NCBI GenBank assembly: GCA_016875515.1 | Contig: VGRA01000177.1 | Coordinates: 1-6,070 of the forward strand | DNA: 6,070 nt | From: Deltaproteobacteria bacterium | GTDB lineage: Bacteria > Myxococcota > Myxococcia > Myxococcales > Myxococcaceae | Direction: 5' to 3' | In this document: piece after piece, positions 5,291 through 6,070 of the stretch | Layout: each line of letters opens with the position of its first letter | Position numbering within the stretch: the stretch's first letter is position 1 | Position numbers and translations under genes: made by a program | Notes under the pieces: model-generated | Told to the model about the DNA's origin: nothing | Seen by the model: the letters and a program-made list of their open reading frames with translations, nothing else | Databases searched by the model: none

Positions 5291-5304
5291 TAACTCAGGA
5301 GTTA
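5291..5304. promoter_or_regulatory. Palindromic operator candidate between the XRE gene and the EcsC-family gene
   Basis: TAACTC-AG-GAGTTA is a perfect 14-base dyad, unusually AT-rich for this DNA. Its size and position suit a dimeric XRE repressor. It falls inside a possible plus-strand promoter, with TTGAAT at 5286-5291 as -35 and a weak TTAGTC at 5309-5314 as -10 (17-base spacer), so bound regulator could block transcription. The promoter match is poor; the dyad itself is exact. Confidence 0.55.
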
Positions 5305-5347
5305 ACCATTAGTCTTGCGGCCTTCTGCCGTAGTCCGGGAGGAACCC

Positions 5348-6028
5348 ATGGCTGGAAAGTTCAAGACCGCAGCGGACAACTTCGGGAAGATGACCGGTGA
5401 CGCAATCCTGCAGGCGCTAAACTGGGCCTATGACAAGGCGCTCGATCCGGACGTTGAAGGGATCGAATCCGTCGATGACCTCGCCAAGACTTACCGCCGG
5501 AAGGGGAAGTCGGCCCGCGCGTGCGCGGAAACACTCGTCCGCTGGCAGTGCGCGAAGACGGCAACCACCGGCTTTGTCACAGGAATGGGCGGCCTCGCCA
5601 CGCTGCCGGTCACCATTCCCGCGGACCTAGCCGCAACATACTTCATCAACCTCCGGATGGTTGCGGCCATCGCCAAGTTGGGCGGCCTCGACCCCCGAGA
5701 CGACCGTGTTCGAACCTACTGCTTCATCTGCCTCGTAGGAGACGGTCTCAACACGGCGCTCGGGATGGCGGGTGCACAAGTTGGACAGAAGGTGACCCTC
5801 AAACTCCTTGAGCGACTACCCGGCGCGACACTGAGCGCCATCAACCGCGCAGTCGGTTTCAGGCTTGCGACGAAGGCGGGAAGCACGGGAGTCATCAACC
5901 TCGGGAAGATGGTTCCAGTCGTGGGCGGCGTCGTGAACGGCACTGTCAACGGCTACTTCACCCACGTTGTCGGACAGCAGGCCATCAAGCTCTTCATCGA
6001 CGGTGAGCTCGAAACGGTCGCAGCATGA
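5348..6028 (+). CDS. EcsC-family protein
   Basis: The 226-residue product matches the EcsC family (Pfam EcsC) in its core: ETLVRWQCAKTATTGFVTGM at about 61-80, GGLATLPVTIPADLAATYFI at about 81-100, and NLRMVAAIAKLGGLDPRDDR at about 101-120, followed by VRTYCFICLVGDGLN. A Gly-rich hydrophobic stretch near the C-terminus (VPVVGGVVNGTVNGYF, about 189-204) is also typical. EcsC proteins are named after the third gene of the Bacillus ecs operon; their biochemical role is poorly known, and membrane association is suggested by the Gly/Ala-rich amphipathic helices. The ATG at 5348 is preceded by GGGAGGA at ideal spacing, which decides it over an upstream TTG at 5315. The TGA overlaps the next start (ATGA), so the gene is coupled to a metallophosphoesterase. 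The divergent XRE gene probably regulates it. Confidence 0.85.
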   Translation: MAGKFKTAADNFGKMTGDAILQALNWAYDKALDPDVEGIESVDDLAKTYRRKGKSARACAETLVRWQCAKTATTGFVTGMGGLATLPVTIPADLAATYFINLRMVAAIAKLGGLDPRDDRVRTYCFICLVGDGLNTALGMAGAQVGQKVTLKLLERLPGATLSAINRAVGFRLATKAGSTGVINLGKMVPVVGGVVNGTVNGYFTHVVGQQAIKLFIDGELETVAA

Positions 6029-6070
6029 GCCCGCTAAAACTCGCCCACTTCTCCGACGTCCACATCACCG
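6025..6070 (+). CDS. Calcineurin-like metallophosphoesterase, N-terminus (partial)
   Basis: Only 15 residues are present: MSPLKLAHFSDVHIT. A first beta-strand followed by SDxH is the first metal-binding motif (Asp and His) of calcineurin-like phosphoesterases, which hydrolyse phosphate mono- or diesters with two bound metal ions. The ATG overlaps the EcsC-family stop by ATGA, so the two form an operon and the products may act together. The substrate cannot be judged from this fragment; lipid, nucleotide and protein phosphoesterases all begin this way. The call rests on one short motif, but that motif is characteristic. Confidence 0.75.
   Translation, partial: MSPLKLAHFSDVHIT

Noticed and set aside
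1..6070. CRISPR array, tRNA or rRNA genes.
   Set aside because: No regularly spaced direct repeats, no recognisable tRNA cloverleaf or rRNA sequence was seen on either strand.

Overview
The window is GC-rich, accessory-looking bacterial DNA. Base composition, the strong G/C preference at third codon positions and the kinds of mobile genes present suggest a myxobacterium or a similar high-GC proteobacterium. That is an inference from composition and recollection of similar genes, not proof. The most substantial content is one complete insertion sequence of the IS21 family (1294-4646, 3353 bp). It is bounded by recognisable imperfect inverted repeats, and all its genes lie on the minus strand.

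Left part (1-985, plus strand): the tail of an unidentified gene overlaps by ATGA with an excisionase-like (MerR-type helix-turn-helix) gene, as in the control region of an integrated element. The DNA after about 310 looks degenerate, and the likely coding frame changes more than once. A pair of tiny membrane-protein genes follows (651-881 and 878-985), again joined by an ATGA overlap; the second encodes only 35 residues. A gene-free gap (986-1117) separates them from a C-terminal remnant of an IS4-like transposase on the minus strand, cut off by the IS21 end.

IS21 element (minus strand, transcribed from high to low coordinates): a leader of about 260 bases with a strong hairpin, a Cys-rich zinc-finger-like ORF, a second small ORF, istA (DDE transposase) and istB (AAA+ ATPase). 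The second ORF and istA share an ATGA overlap, and istA and istB overlap by 41 bases, so these three genes are probably translated as a coupled unit. A hairpin lies just beyond istB. The sequences flanking the two IS ends do not match: there is a transposase remnant on one side, an unrelated plus-strand ORF on the other, and no target duplication. The element therefore probably marks a rearrangement or deletion point.

Right part (4647-6070): a plus-strand ORF of unknown function, apparently cut at its 5' side by the IS, converges on and overlaps an XRE-type regulator gene on the minus strand. The regulator is divergent from a plus-strand operon with an EcsC-family gene and, joined by ATGA, the start of a calcineurin-like metallophosphoesterase that runs off the window. 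A 14-base palindrome in the divergent intergenic region is a good candidate operator. The regulator, EcsC protein and phosphoesterase unit and the tiny membrane-protein pair are the least explained parts of the window. I do not see convincing proof of a new system, but both are worth comparative work.
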